Shown: positions 35,573-44,871 of the stretch, one piece after another
Position numbering within the stretch: the stretch's first letter is position 1
How the letters are laid out: each line of letters begins with the position of its first letter
Assembly: GCA_944381325.1 (NCBI GenBank)
Contig: CALWKS010000002.1
Location: 357,734-421,733 of the forward strand
Source: an uncultured Christensenellaceae bacterium
Lineage (GTDB): Bacteria; Bacillota; Clostridia; Christensenellales; UBA3700
Direction of reading: 5' to 3'
Length of the DNA stretch: 64,000 nucleotides
Notes under the pieces: generated by a model
Told to the model about the DNA's origin: nothing
Database searches by the model: none
What the model saw: the letters and a program-made list of their open reading frames with translations, nothing else
Made by a program: the position numbers and the translations under genes

Positions 35573-35606
35573 ATGTTGAGTCGTAAAAGGAAATTTTACC
35601 CGATAG

Positions 35607-36761
35607 TCATTGATTTTCACGATCCTCGGGATCGTTTGAGATTTCCTTTTTAAGGGTAGTCGCGGTTTTTACAATGCCTTCAGTCGTTGCAGGCGAGATC
35701 GCTCCTTCGTTGTGCGGTTTGGTCTGATCGGCTTTGACTTCGGCAGGAGAGGAGCTTTGATCGTCGTCTGAATTGTCCGGCTCAACGGGGCGGGACGAAT
35801 TGTCAGCGATGCTTTTATCTTCCTTTCTGCCGCTGAAGAAAGAGGATCTCTTTATGCTTCTTCTGATAAACCTTTCGTATTTCAGACTGCTTCCGAGCGT
35901 GTCGGTAACGTCGTTTATCACAAGAAAAGCGCTTGCGTCTATCTGTGTTACGATTGCCTTGAGTTTGCCCACCTCGAAGCGGTTGACAACGCAGAAAAGA
36001 ACTGTCTTCTGAGACTGGGAATAATGCCCCGTGGCGTCTATAGACGTAACCCCTCTGCCGAATTCTTCAGTCAGCGCGTCGGCTACTTCGTCGTGGCGGT
36101 CTGTAATTATAAAGGCGGATTTTGCCTTGTCGAAACCGTCGATGATAAAGTCGACGGCTTTAAGTCCCACCGTGTATGCGACTATTGAATAGAGAGGAGC
36201 GACCCAGCCTTTGGTGATTATGCCGGCAACGATATAGAGTATCACGTTGTAGCTCATTACGAACGAGCCGACGGTCATACCTATTTTCTTTGCGAAGACG
36301 ACTGCCATGACTTCAACGCCGTCGATAGCTCCGCCGAAGCGTATCGTAAGACCGCTTCCTATACCGGATATCACGCCGCCGAATACAGAGCACAACAGAA
36401 GGTCTGTACCCGCAATGGGAGAGCCGTTTGAAAAGTCTATCTGAAACACGTTCTGAAACAGGTACGAGAAGAGAGAATATACCGCGACCGTGAACAGAGA
36501 ATAGACAATGAAAGGACCGCCCAGTTTTTTAAGCCCGAACAGGAAGAAAGGCACGTTGAGGATAAGAAGATATATGCTCATGCTCAGCGGAGTAAGCTGG
36601 CTGAGAAGTATTGACGTACCTGAAAAACCGCCGTCGTACATGCCTGCGGGAGCGAGCATGAGCGTAACGCCCACCGCGTTTATCACGCCTGCGAGAGTCA
36701 GAAAAATGAAATTGCTGTATCTCAGACTTCTGAGAAGTTTTACAAAAGAATTGTTTTTCAT
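35607..36761 (-). CDS. YitT-family membrane protein (DUF161 + DUF2179)
   Basis: 384 residues. About five to six helices in the first 220 residues include FIFLTLAGVINAVGVTLMLAPAG-type and GGAIDGVEVMAVVFAKKIG, characteristic of YitT proteins. The DUF2179 cytoplasmic domain follows (about 225-305, AFIITDRHDEVADAL...GVTSIDATGHYSQSQKTVLFCVVNR). The last 75 residues are a low-complexity S/D/E/P tail not usual in the family. The substrate is unknown; some relatives are suspected transporters. AGGTG precedes the start. It is convergent with ribU. Confidence 0.88.
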   Translation of the reverse strand: MKNNSFVKLLRSLRYSNFIFLTLAGVINAVGVTLMLAPAGMYDGGFSGTSILLSQLTPLSMSIYLLILNVPFFLFGLKKLGGPFIVYSLFTVAVYSLFSYLFQNVFQIDFSNGSPIAGTDLLLCSVFGGVISGIGSGLTIRFGGAIDGVEVMAVVFAKKIGMTVGSFVMSYNVILYIVAGIITKGWVAPLYSIVAYTVGLKAVDFIIDGFDKAKSAFIITDRHDEVADALTEEFGRGVTSIDATGHYSQSQKTVLFCVVNRFEVGKLKAIVTQIDASAFLVINDVTDTLGSSLKYERFIRRSIKRSSFFSGRKEDKSIADNSSRPVEPDNSDDDQSSSPAEVKADQTKPHNEGAISPATTEGIVKTATTLKKEISNDPEDRENQ

Positions 36762-36991
36762 AGAGCCGCACCTGATATTATTCCCTTAAATCTTAACATA
36801 TTACGCACGCGTGTTCAAACTTAAAAGCGTGAAAAACAAAGTTTTTGCAGAAATTTATAAAAATGCGGAATAGAACTGAAAAATTTTCTTTATATCCGCA
36901 CAGAGAGAAAAGGTTTATACCTCACGCAAAAAACGGAGCAAAAACTCAGTCTGAAAAAGATAAAAAACACACGCAGACAAAACGCGGCGCA

Positions 36992-36997
36992 TACAAT
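36992..36997 (+). promoter_or_regulatory. -10 box placed 6 nt before the murB ATG
   Basis: TACAAT, then six bases, then ATG, with no Shine-Dalgarno; the -35 is not clear. It fits a leaderless transcript. Confidence 0.4.
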
Positions 36998-37003
36998 ATT
37001 GTT

Positions 37004-37891
37004 ATGGAAAAAAGCTTGAACAAAAGGGCAGAAGCGCTTAAAAAGTGCGGGGCGAAAGTGAAATACGGAGTGCCTGCATTCAGTGCGTTCGGCAGCGGCG
37101 GAATTGTGTCTGAAGCCGTTTATCCCGTGGACGGATATTCGCTTTCCAAGACAATAAAATTGCTGAAAGGGGAAAAATACGTCGTACTCGGCGGCGCGAC
37201 AAACGTATTGTTTCCCGACGGGGTTTACGACGGCACGGTAATAGTAACGACGGCGGCAAAGGATTTTTCACGCAAGGGGGACAGAATTTACTGCGCGGCA
37301 GGAGCAAGGCTTCCCGACGTGGTCGGTAAGTGCTGCAACTGTGCGCTTTCGGGGCTCGAACAACTGTCGGGCATACCGGGCAGCGTAGGCGGCGCGATAA
37401 CGATGAACGCAGGCGCGTTCGGCAGAGAGATCGCAGAGCTTATAACGCGCGTGGACGCGGTTACTTCGGACGGCGAGGTTGTGGCGCTGTCTCCGTCGGC
37501 GCTGGAAGCGGACTACAGACATTCGTGCATTGGAGAAAAAGGGCTTACCGTCCTTGGCGCGGAGCTCAGGCTTACGCCGTCTTCAAAGAGAGAGATCAGG
37601 GCTTGCATAGACGGGTTTGCCGAAAGGCGGCGGACGGGTCAGCCGCAGGGGAGATCTTTGGGCAGCGTTTTTAAGAGGGCGGACGGGGTTTCTGCAGGCT
37701 ATTACATAGAGCGCGCAGGGCTTAAAGGGCAAAAGTCGGGCGGCGCGGAGATATCAGACAGGCACGCTAATTTCATCATCAATTCAGGCGGCGCTACCAG
37801 CGCGGATTTTCTTGCGCTGTCAGAACTTGCGAAAAGAGAGGTCAAAGAACGGTTCGACATAATGCTTGAATACGAAGTGGTTTTCTTATAA
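37004..37891 (+). CDS. murB: UDP-N-acetylenolpyruvoylglucosamine reductase MurB
   Basis: 295 residues from ATG 37004; the frame is open further upstream, but that part has no ribosome site and no family similarity. It reduces enolpyruvyl-UDP-GlcNAc to UDP-MurNAc for peptidoglycan. FAD-binding motifs are GGATNVLF and GLEQLSGIPGSVGGAITMNAGAFG. The YRHS arginine region and the catalytic serine in RSLGSVFKR are present, and the final glutamate is in LEYEV. It starts the murB-PHP-whiA-dnaE series. Its start looks leaderless. Confidence 0.95.
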   Translation: MEKSLNKRAEALKKCGAKVKYGVPAFSAFGSGGIVSEAVYPVDGYSLSKTIKLLKGEKYVVLGGATNVLFPDGVYDGTVIVTTAAKDFSRKGDRIYCAAGARLPDVVGKCCNCALSGLEQLSGIPGSVGGAITMNAGAFGREIAELITRVDAVTSDGEVVALSPSALEADYRHSCIGEKGLTVLGAELRLTPSSKREIRACIDGFAERRRTGQPQGRSLGSVFKRADGVSAGYYIERAGLKGQKSGGAEISDRHANFIINSGGATSADFLALSELAKREVKERFDIMLEYEVVFL

Positions 37892-37941
37892 TTACGCGTA
37901 TACGCGCAGACTGTATTGTAAAATATTATGTAAAATTTCAA

Positions 37942-37977
37942 AAAGCCGCGGCTTAGAGATGAAAAAGTCGCGGCTTT
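37942..37977 (+). terminator. Hairpin between murB and the PHP gene
   Basis: AAAGCCGCG (37942-37950) pairs with CGCGGCTTT (37969-37977). No T run follows; a TATAAT (37982-37987) for the next gene starts 5 nt later, so it could be either a weak terminator or part of a control region. Confidence 0.45.
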
Positions 37978-38018
37978 GGTATATAATAAAAAGACGACGT
38001 TTTAAGCGAGGAGTACTT

Positions 38019-38780
38019 ATGAAGATAACGGCTGATTTTCATACCCATACAAGATATTCGCACGGCACGGGCACGGTCAACGACAATACCGTAAATGCGC
38101 TGAGTCTCGGTATGCGCGCGATCGCAATAACCGATCATGCAAAAAACCACCCTATCGTAGGCGTAAAGCCCGAGAAGATCGACGCTATCAGAAAGGATAT
38201 CACTGCGGTTGACAAGGAATACCGCAACATAAAAGTTCTTCTGGGACTAGAAGCCAACATCATAAGTCCGCGCGGAGACATAGACGTAACTGAAGAGCGG
38301 GCGGAGAAGCTCGATCTTCTGCTTCTCGGGTTTCACCTTACGGCTTATCAGAAGAAGTTCAGAGATTATTTCGGCTTGCCCTGGAATGGGGTAACGCATA
38401 TTTTCTGCAAGAACAGCGCAAAGCAAATAGCTTTCAATACGGACGCTACGATAGAATGCATCATAAAGAACAAGGTTGACATTCTTACTCATCCCGGATT
38501 CAGGATAGACGTGGACTATGCGGCTATAGGCGCGGCGTGCGCCGAGACGGGCACTTATATGGAGATATCTTCGCGCCACCGCACCCCCGACCGCAGCGGA
38601 ATGGAGCAGGCGCTCAAGGCAGGCGCGAAGTTCGTCATCAACAGCGACGCGCACAAGCCGGTAAACGTGGGCAAGTGCGACTGGGCGATATCCCTTGCAG
38701 AGGATATGGGACTGACAGAAAACGAGATAGTCAATATTTCGGACAAGCCCGTTATTTTCAGAAGAGGGCTTACTGTATGA
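38019..38780 (+). CDS. PHP-domain phosphatase/hydrolase (YcdX-like)
   Basis: 253 residues from ATG 38019 with GAGGAG at 6 nt. PHP metal motifs: DFHTHTRYSHG (H-x-H), ITDHAKNH, LGLEANI, LTHPGF, and NSDAHKP near the C-terminus, all in the correct order for a trinuclear metal centre. YcdX-type proteins hydrolyse phosphoesters; the substrate is unknown. It overlaps whiA by ATGA. In many Clostridia this gene stands beside murB, rapZ, yvcK and whiA; here rapZ and yvcK are absent from the gap. Confidence 0.9.
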   Translation: MKITADFHTHTRYSHGTGTVNDNTVNALSLGMRAIAITDHAKNHPIVGVKPEKIDAIRKDITAVDKEYRNIKVLLGLEANIISPRGDIDVTEERAEKLDLLLLGFHLTAYQKKFRDYFGLPWNGVTHIFCKNSAKQIAFNTDATIECIIKNKVDILTHPGFRIDVDYAAIGAACAETGTYMEISSRHRTPDRSGMEQALKAGAKFVINSDAHKPVNVGKCDWAISLAEDMGLTENEIVNISDKPVIFRRGLTV

Positions 38781-39688
38781 ACATAACGGACAGAGTAAAA
38801 GAGCAGATACTGATAAACGACGAGGATTATCAGGAAGAAAAGAAGGCTTTTTTGTGCGCGCTCGTAAAGTGCATGGGCTCAATAGAGTTCGAGGGCGGAA
38901 AGACTTATCTCACGCTCGAGAGCAAAAACCAGTTGCCCGTTATCACCGCGGTTTCGCTTATAAAAGAGCTCACAGACGTAGAAGTCGAATACGGCAACGG
39001 GGACGGCAGAGGATATTACGTACGCGCAGAAGGCAAGGGAGCGGCTCAGCTTTTCGCTTTCGTAGGCGACGGAAGAGGTGTTACCGACCTCGGTGATACG
39101 GACGGGATAACTTCGCGCACTCAGGCAGCGGCATATGCGAGAGGAGTTTTTCTTGCGGGCGGAAGCGCATACATACCGTCTGCAAAAGTAGAGGAAAAGA
39201 GCGTGGGATATCACGTCGAATTTCTGTTTTTCGGCGAAGACGCGGCGACTGAGTTTCAAAAACTTCTCGAGAGGTGCGAGCTTAAGACCCACGTATCGAA
39301 AAAGGGCAATTATTACAGCGTTTACGCAAAGTCGGCTGAGGCGGTCAGCGACGTGCTTGCGTTCCTCGGCGCGACTGACAGCGTGCTTGAGATCGCTGAA
39401 GTCAGCATAACGAGAGAAATGAACGGCGTAGCCAACCGCAAGGTAAACTGCGGCGTAGCCAATATAAACAAATGTCAGGACAACATAATGAGACAGGTAG
39501 AGGCGATAGAAAATCTGAAGGCTTCGGGAGAATACGAAAAGCTGGACGACAAGCTGAAAGAGACCTGCGAGGCGAGGCTTGCCAACACCAATGCGACGCT
39601 TAAGGAACTGGCAAAGATAATGGGAATAAGCAAAAGCGGACTCAATCACAGACTGGCAAAGATAAAACAGCTCGGGGAAAGGAAATAA
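38777..39688 (+). CDS. whiA: DNA-binding regulator WhiA
   Basis: 303 residues from the ATG overlapping the PHP stop. The LAGLIDADG-like N-domain includes YARGVFLAGGSAYIP, the family signature (R-G-x-F-L-A-G-G-S). The C-terminal helix-turn-helix shows NCGVANINKCQDNIMRQVEAI and LANTNATLKELAKIMGISKSGLNHRL. WhiA controls sporulation septation in actinomycetes and affects growth and division in Bacillota. It is 1 nt upstream of dnaE. The usual partner genes rapZ and yvcK are not in front of it. Confidence 0.95.
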   Translation: MNITDRVKEQILINDEDYQEEKKAFLCALVKCMGSIEFEGGKTYLTLESKNQLPVITAVSLIKELTDVEVEYGNGDGRGYYVRAEGKGAAQLFAFVGDGRGVTDLGDTDGITSRTQAAAYARGVFLAGGSAYIPSAKVEEKSVGYHVEFLFFGEDAATEFQKLLERCELKTHVSKKGNYYSVYAKSAEAVSDVLAFLGATDSVLEIAEVSITREMNGVANRKVNCGVANINKCQDNIMRQVEAIENLKASGEYEKLDDKLKETCEARLANTNATLKELAKIMGISKSGLNHRLAKIKQLGERK

Positions 39689-39689
39689 C

Positions 39690-42600
39690 ATGGCGGAAGA
39701 AATCAAGAAAGAGGAAAAAGAGATAAAGGCGGAAGGCTCAGAAAACGCGTCTCAGGCTCAGCCCGCAGAGGGACAGCCCGAGGCACAGACTCAGCCCGCG
39801 CCCGAAAATAAAAAAGAGGAGAAGAAGGACGAAAAACCGCCCGTAAAGCCGTTCGTGCATCTGCACGTACATACCGACATGAGCTTGCTCGACGGCGCGG
39901 CGAGACTTACCAAGGGCAAGAAATTTCCTCTTCTCGACGCGGCGGTTGCCAAAGGTATGCCCGGCGTGGCTATTACCGATCACGGCAATATGTTCGGCGT
40001 ATTCACGATGTACCGCGCCTGCAAGGATCACTATAAGGATTTAAAGCCTATCATAGGTTGTGAATTCTATACCTGCGAAAATATGTACGAGCAGAGCGGC
40101 AGATCCTCTGACTTCAATCATCTTCTTCTGATAGCAAAGGATAACGACGGTTACCGCAATCTGGTCCAGATGGACAGTCTTGCATACGTGGACGGTTTTT
40201 ATTACAAGCCGCGTATCGATATAGAACTTCTCAAGAAACACACAAAAGGCGTGATCTGTCTTTCGGCTTGTCTTTCGGGCAGGATCCCGAGACTTCTCCT
40301 TGCGGGGGACTACGAGGGCGCGAAGAATTATGCGATAATGCTGAGGGACATGTTCGAAGAAGGCGATTTTTATATCGAACTTCAGGATCACGGCATACCC
40401 GAGCAGAAGAAGATAAATCCGCTTCTTGTCAGACTTGCGCGCGAAATAGGCGTAAAAGTCGTCGCTACCAACGACGTGCATTATATAGAAAAAGCGGACG
40501 CGGAGATGCAGGACGTGCTTTTGTGCATACAGACGGGCAAGACAATAGACGACCCGTCGCGCATGAAGTTCGACAGCGACGAATTCTATATGAAGACTTA
40601 CGACGAGATGATGGAGCTGTTCTCATGGTGTCCCGAAGCCGTAACAAATACGGTGGAGGTTATGAACAAGTGCCACGTTACGATAGAGAAGCAGGACTTG
40701 CAGCCGCCTTACGTTCCGCCTGACGGGCTTACGCCTCCGGAATATCTGCGCAAGATGGCTTATGACGGTCTTATCGAGCGTTACGGCACTATATCGGACG
40801 AACTCAGGGCGAGAGCAGAAAAAGAGCTCAACGTCATCATTACCAAAGGCTTTGCAGACTACTATCTGGTAGTGTGGGACTTCATAAACTACGCTAGACA
40901 GCACGGCATTCCCGTAGGTGCGGGCAGAGGCAGCGGCGTGGGTAGCGTAATAGCTTACGCGATACACATTACCAACGTCGATCCGCTCAGGTACAACCTG
41001 CTTTTCGAGCGCTTCCTGAACCCTGAAAGAGAATCGCCGCCCGACTTTGACGTAGACTTCTGCTTCGAGCGCCGCGGTGAAGTTATCGAATACGTTACGA
41101 GAAAGTACGGCAGCGACAAAGTCTGCCAGATACTTGCTCTCGGCACGATGAAGGCAAAGGGCGCGATAAAGGACGTCGCGCGCGTCTACAACGTGCCGCT
41201 TCCCGACGTAAACAAGCTGACGAAAGCCATTGCCAACGACCCCAAGATCACGCTTGACAAGGTTCTCGGCAGAACAAATAACGAGGACGACAAAAAGCTT
41301 TATTCGCCCGAAGTCGTTCAGATGTACAACGAAAACCCCACTCTACGCAACGTCATAGATATGGCGCTGAGGATAGAGGGTATGCCGCGCAACTGTTCCA
41401 AGCATGCGGCAGGCGTCGTTATATGCAGAGAGGTCATATCAGATTTCGTACCCCTTCAGCGCAACGGCGAAGATATCACGACACAGTTCCAGAAAGAAGA
41501 AGTCGAGCTTATGGGTATGCTCAAAATGGACTTCCTGGGGCTCAAGACGCTTACCGACGTAAGCAAGACAAGACAATACATAATGGAAGACTTCGGCGTA
41601 GAGATAGATTTCCAGAAGCTGGGCTACGACGACCCCGAGGTCTACAAGCTGATAGGTACGGGCGAAACAGACGCCGTGTTCCAGCTTGAAAGTACGGGCA
41701 TGAAAAAGTTTATGCAGGAACTTCGCCCGCAAAGCCTGGAAGATATCATAGCGGGAATTTCGCTTTACCGCCCGGGTCCTATGGACGCGATACCAGATTA
41801 TCTGCGCGCTAAAAACAACCCCGAGACGATAACTTACAAGCACCCTGCCCTGGAGCCGATACTCAACATGACTTACGGCACTCTTGTATATCAGGAACAG
41901 GTCATGCAGATAGTTCAGGTGCTGGCAGGCTATTCGCTGGGAAGCGCGGACCTTCTTCGCCGTGCGATGAGCAAGAAGAAGGCGGATATCATGGCGAAGC
42001 ACCGCGACATATTCCTGAACGGCGACGAAAAGATGCATATTGACGGCGCGCTCAAACGCGGCGTGGATAAGGGCGTAGCCAACGCGATATTCGACGAAAT
42101 GGAGAACTTTGCAAAATACGCGTTCAACAAGTCGCACGCGGCGGCGTATGCTGTTCTCGCGTACGAAACGGCTTACTTCAAGCGTTATTACAATATAGAG
42201 TTTATCGCGGCGGTAATCAACAACCGCATAACCAACGCGGACGAAGTTCAGAAATATCTTACATATCTGCGCGACAAGGGATACAAGATTTATCCGCCTG
42301 ACGTGAACAAGTCGCGCGCCGTATTCAAGACAGAAAACGGCGGACTGCGTTTCGGTCTCGGCGGCATCAAGAACGTAGGCGAAGCGGCAATGCAGACTCT
42401 CGTTGAAGAGAGAGAGAAGAACGGACCTTACAAGAGCATATCCGACATGCTTTCAAGGCTTCCCGCAGGCACGATAAACAAGCGTATTTTCGAAAACCTG
42501 ATAAAGGCAGGCGCGTTCGACAGCTTCGGCTATACGCGCGCGTCGCTTATGGCGTGTTATGAAAGCATGCTCAACCTGTCTGCTTACGAAAAGAAGAAGC

Positions 42601-43415
42601 AGGGCAGCGGACAGCTTTCTCTGTTCGACTTTATGGAAGAAGAGAAGACGGACGACGTGCCCTCTCTGCCTGAATTTCCGCCCAAGGTGCTTCTCGACAA
42701 CGAAAAGGACGCGCTCAACGTTTATCTTTCAGGGCATCCTCTCGACGAGTGGAAAGAAGTGCTTGAAAAACAGCCTTTCACTTTGAAACCTCTAGCGGAA
42801 TATCTTGACGAAGTGGCAAGCATCCGCGCGGGAGAAAAGACTGAAGACGAGGGCGCAGAAGGAGATTTCAACGGCGAAAGCGGTTATCTGGACCTTATCA
42901 ATTCTTACAATGAAAAGACGGTCTCTGTCTGCGGTATGCTCAGCCACGTTACGCCCAAGGTTACCAAGTCGGGCAAACTCATGGGTTACGGAACGCTGGA
43001 AGATATGTATGCTACCATCGAGGTGGTGTTCTTCCCCAACGTGTTCAGCAAGGTGCATTACATAATCCCCGACGACGCTATCGTGAGAGTAACGGGAAGA
43101 CTCAACCTTGAAGAGGAGAGGGCGAGCATTGTGGCTATGGACGTTCAGCTTCTCGAAAATACGGTTGAGAAAGAAGAAGAGGAAGAGAAAGAAGAAGAGG
43201 CGGACGACGTGCTTTACGTCAAGGTGATTTCCAACGATCAGTACGACGACGTAAGAAGCCTTCTCAAGCTCTCTCCGGGTAAGGTCGAAACATTCGTCCA
43301 GTTTGAGGGAAAGCTGTATAAATGCAAAGAAAAAGCGGACATAAGCGGCGCTCTGGTCTCTCAGCTCAAAGGGCTTCTCGGAGACGCCTGCGTCAAGACA
43401 GCAAAGAAAAAATAA
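39690..43415 (+). CDS. dnaE: DNA polymerase III alpha subunit (DnaE)
   Basis: 1241 residues. The PHP domain begins VHLHVHTDMSLLDGA at about residue 55. The palm has GRGSGVGSVIAYA and the catalytic PDFDVDF, and helix-hairpin-helix and OB-fold regions follow (OB near 1075). The first 50 residues are an unusual charged, E/K/Q/P-rich extension. A GGGGAAAGGA ribosome site directly precedes its ATG, and no nearer start exists before the PHP domain. A second acidic insert (EKEEEEEKEEEAD) lies near residue 1165. It acts with PolC or alone as replicative polymerase. Confidence 0.97.
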   Translation: MAEEIKKEEKEIKAEGSENASQAQPAEGQPEAQTQPAPENKKEEKKDEKPPVKPFVHLHVHTDMSLLDGAARLTKGKKFPLLDAAVAKGMPGVAITDHGNMFGVFTMYRACKDHYKDLKPIIGCEFYTCENMYEQSGRSSDFNHLLLIAKDNDGYRNLVQMDSLAYVDGFYYKPRIDIELLKKHTKGVICLSACLSGRIPRLLLAGDYEGAKNYAIMLRDMFEEGDFYIELQDHGIPEQKKINPLLVRLAREIGVKVVATNDVHYIEKADAEMQDVLLCIQTGKTIDDPSRMKFDSDEFYMKTYDEMMELFSWCPEAVTNTVEVMNKCHVTIEKQDLQPPYVPPDGLTPPEYLRKMAYDGLIERYGTISDELRARAEKELNVIITKGFADYYLVVWDFINYARQHGIPVGAGRGSGVGSVIAYAIHITNVDPLRYNLLFERFLNPERESPPDFDVDFCFERRGEVIEYVTRKYGSDKVCQILALGTMKAKGAIKDVARVYNVPLPDVNKLTKAIANDPKITLDKVLGRTNNEDDKKLYSPEVVQMYNENPTLRNVIDMALRIEGMPRNCSKHAAGVVICREVISDFVPLQRNGEDITTQFQKEEVELMGMLKMDFLGLKTLTDVSKTRQYIMEDFGVEIDFQKLGYDDPEVYKLIGTGETDAVFQLESTGMKKFMQELRPQSLEDIIAGISLYRPGPMDAIPDYLRAKNNPETITYKHPALEPILNMTYGTLVYQEQVMQIVQVLAGYSLGSADLLRRAMSKKKADIMAKHRDIFLNGDEKMHIDGALKRGVDKGVANAIFDEMENFAKYAFNKSHAAAYAVLAYETAYFKRYYNIEFIAAVINNRITNADEVQKYLTYLRDKGYKIYPPDVNKSRAVFKTENGGLRFGLGGIKNVGEAAMQTLVEEREKNGPYKSISDMLSRLPAGTINKRIFENLIKAGAFDSFGYTRASLMACYESMLNLSAYEKKKQGSGQLSLFDFMEEEKTDDVPSLPEFPPKVLLDNEKDALNVYLSGHPLDEWKEVLEKQPFTLKPLAEYLDEVASIRAGEKTEDEGAEGDFNGESGYLDLINSYNEKTVSVCGMLSHVTPKVTKSGKLMGYGTLEDMYATIEVVFFPNVFSKVHYIIPDDAIVRVTGRLNLEEERASIVAMDVQLLENTVEKEEEEEKEEEADDVLYVKVISNDQYDDVRSLLKLSPGKVETFVQFEGKLYKCKEKADISGALVSQLKGLLGDACVKTAKKK

Positions 43416-43522
43416 AGCCGCCAAAGGGCGCAGGGGCACGCATTTCTTGCAAAAAAGCGTTGCATAACGCGCAAAATATTAAAAAAAGGTGCAAAACAAT
43501 GGAGTTTTCACAAGTTATTTGA

Positions 43523-43528
43523 TATAAT
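43523..43528 (+). promoter_or_regulatory. -10 box of the mtrB-pfkA promoter
   Basis: TG-A-TATAAT extended -10; the -35 is poor. GCGTT-gcat-AACGC just upstream (43458-43471) may be the weak dnaE terminator. Confidence 0.5.
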
Positions 43529-43554
43529 CCTATTGGCGTACAGGGAGGTATAAG

Positions 43555-43785
43555 ATGGACGAAAAGAATTTCTTAAGCGACGATTACATAGTCATTAAGG
43601 CGCTGTCCAGCCCCGTACAGATAATCGGGCTTACGCGCGGAGACAATACAAAACCGCATCATACAGAAAATCTCGACAAGAACGAGGTCATCGTGATGCA
43701 GTTTACTGAAAAGACTTCGGCTATGAAGATAAGAGGGAAAGCTGAAATCTACACAAAACACGGCGTGGTCGTTTGCGGAGAGTAA
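43555..43785 (+). CDS. mtrB: Trp RNA-binding attenuation protein (TRAP) homologue
   Basis: 76 residues, GGGAGG before ATG. It aligns without gaps to Bacillus MtrB: DYIVIKA, IIGLTRG, TKPHHTENLDKNEVI, QFTEKTSAMKIRG. In Bacillus an 11-subunit ring binds tryptophan and then (G/U)AG repeats in trp mRNAs. Of the RNA-contact residues Lys37, Lys56 and Arg58 (B. subtilis), the last two are kept (K58, R60), but the first aligns with Asn39. The tryptophan-pocket segment LTRG...HH is kept. It is followed 21 nt later by pfkA, an unusual partner; no trp gene or AT (anti-TRAP) is seen here. Confidence 0.9.
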   Translation: MDEKNFLSDDYIVIKALSSPVQIIGLTRGDNTKPHHTENLDKNEVIVMQFTEKTSAMKIRGKAEIYTKHGVVVCGE

Positions 43786-43806
43786 ACGCGCGTCAACGGA
43801 GGTTTT

Positions 43807-44772
43807 ATGAAAAGAATCGGAGTTTTGACCAGCGGCGGCGACGCCCCCGGAATGAACGCCTGCATCAGAGCGGTCGTCAGATACGCGCTCAATAAGGGTC
43901 TGGACGTTTACGGTATCGAACGCGGATACGTCGGACTTATAGGAAACCATATCAATCAGATGAACCGCCGTTCGGTTTCCGACATCATTCAGAGAGGCGG
44001 TACAATTCTCAAGACCGCGCGTTGCGACGAGTTCAAAGAACTCGAGTATATGTCTCAGGCGGTCGACAATATGGAAGCTTACGGCATAGACGGTCTTGTG
44101 GTTATCGGCGGAGACGGCTCTTTCAGAGGCGCGAAAGACCTTTACGACAACTTCGGCACTCAGGTCATCGGCATTCCCGGCACGATCGACAACGACCTTG
44201 CTTATACAGACTATACCCTCGGCTTTGACACTACGGTAAATACCGTGCTCAACGCGATCAACAATCTGCGCGACACGATGACTTCTCACGACAGAGTGTG
44301 CATCATCGAGGTTATGGGCAGAAAGTGCGGAGACATCGCGCTTTACGCAGGTCTCGGCGGCGGTGCAGAGCTCATTCTCGTACCCGAAGTCCCGTTCGAT
44401 CTCGCGGCAGTCGTCAAGAGCATAAAGCTCAATCAGCGCATAGGCAAGACCAGCGATATTATCGTTCTCGCAGAAGGCGTATGCAAGGCTGAAGAACTCA
44501 AGGCTAAACTGAAGGAGAACGGCGTTACCGGTTCTATCAAGACGACGACGCTCGGATATATCCAGAGAGGCGGCGCGCCTTCAAATCAGGACAGAGTGCT
44601 TGCGGCGCAGTTCGGTATGCGCGCGGTAGATCTTCTCCTCGAAGGAAAGGGCGGCAGAGTAGTCGGCATCAGAGACAACAAGATAATCGACGAAGAAATC
44701 GGCGCGGCGCTTTCGATGAAGAGAGAATTCCAGGTCGATCTTTACAACCGCAGCAGAGTTCTGAGTATGTAA
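43807..44772 (+). CDS. pfkA: ATP-dependent 6-phosphofructokinase
   Basis: 321 residues, the bacterial group I size. It phosphorylates fructose-6-phosphate to the 1,6-bisphosphate in glycolysis. ATP-type motifs are LTSGGDAPGMNA, IGGDGSFRGA (Gly after GGD) and PGTIDNDLAYTDYTLGF, with Gly rather than Lys before TIDND. MGRKCGDIALYAGL and the FBP site LGYIQRGGAPSNQDR follow. It is translated from a GGAGG site and is probably in one mRNA with mtrB. A PPi-type enzyme is encoded next. Confidence 0.97.
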   Translation: MKRIGVLTSGGDAPGMNACIRAVVRYALNKGLDVYGIERGYVGLIGNHINQMNRRSVSDIIQRGGTILKTARCDEFKELEYMSQAVDNMEAYGIDGLVVIGGDGSFRGAKDLYDNFGTQVIGIPGTIDNDLAYTDYTLGFDTTVNTVLNAINNLRDTMTSHDRVCIIEVMGRKCGDIALYAGLGGGAELILVPEVPFDLAAVVKSIKLNQRIGKTSDIIVLAEGVCKAEELKAKLKENGVTGSIKTTTLGYIQRGGAPSNQDRVLAAQFGMRAVDLLLEGKGGRVVGIRDNKIIDEEIGAALSMKREFQVDLYNRSRVLSM

Positions 44773-44871
44773 AAACAGCCCTTAATCGACACGGTAGGAA
44801 AATCAATAAAGACAAAAGCCGCATAAGCGGCGTAAATACAAACAATAAAGTTTATCGGAGGATAATATATT

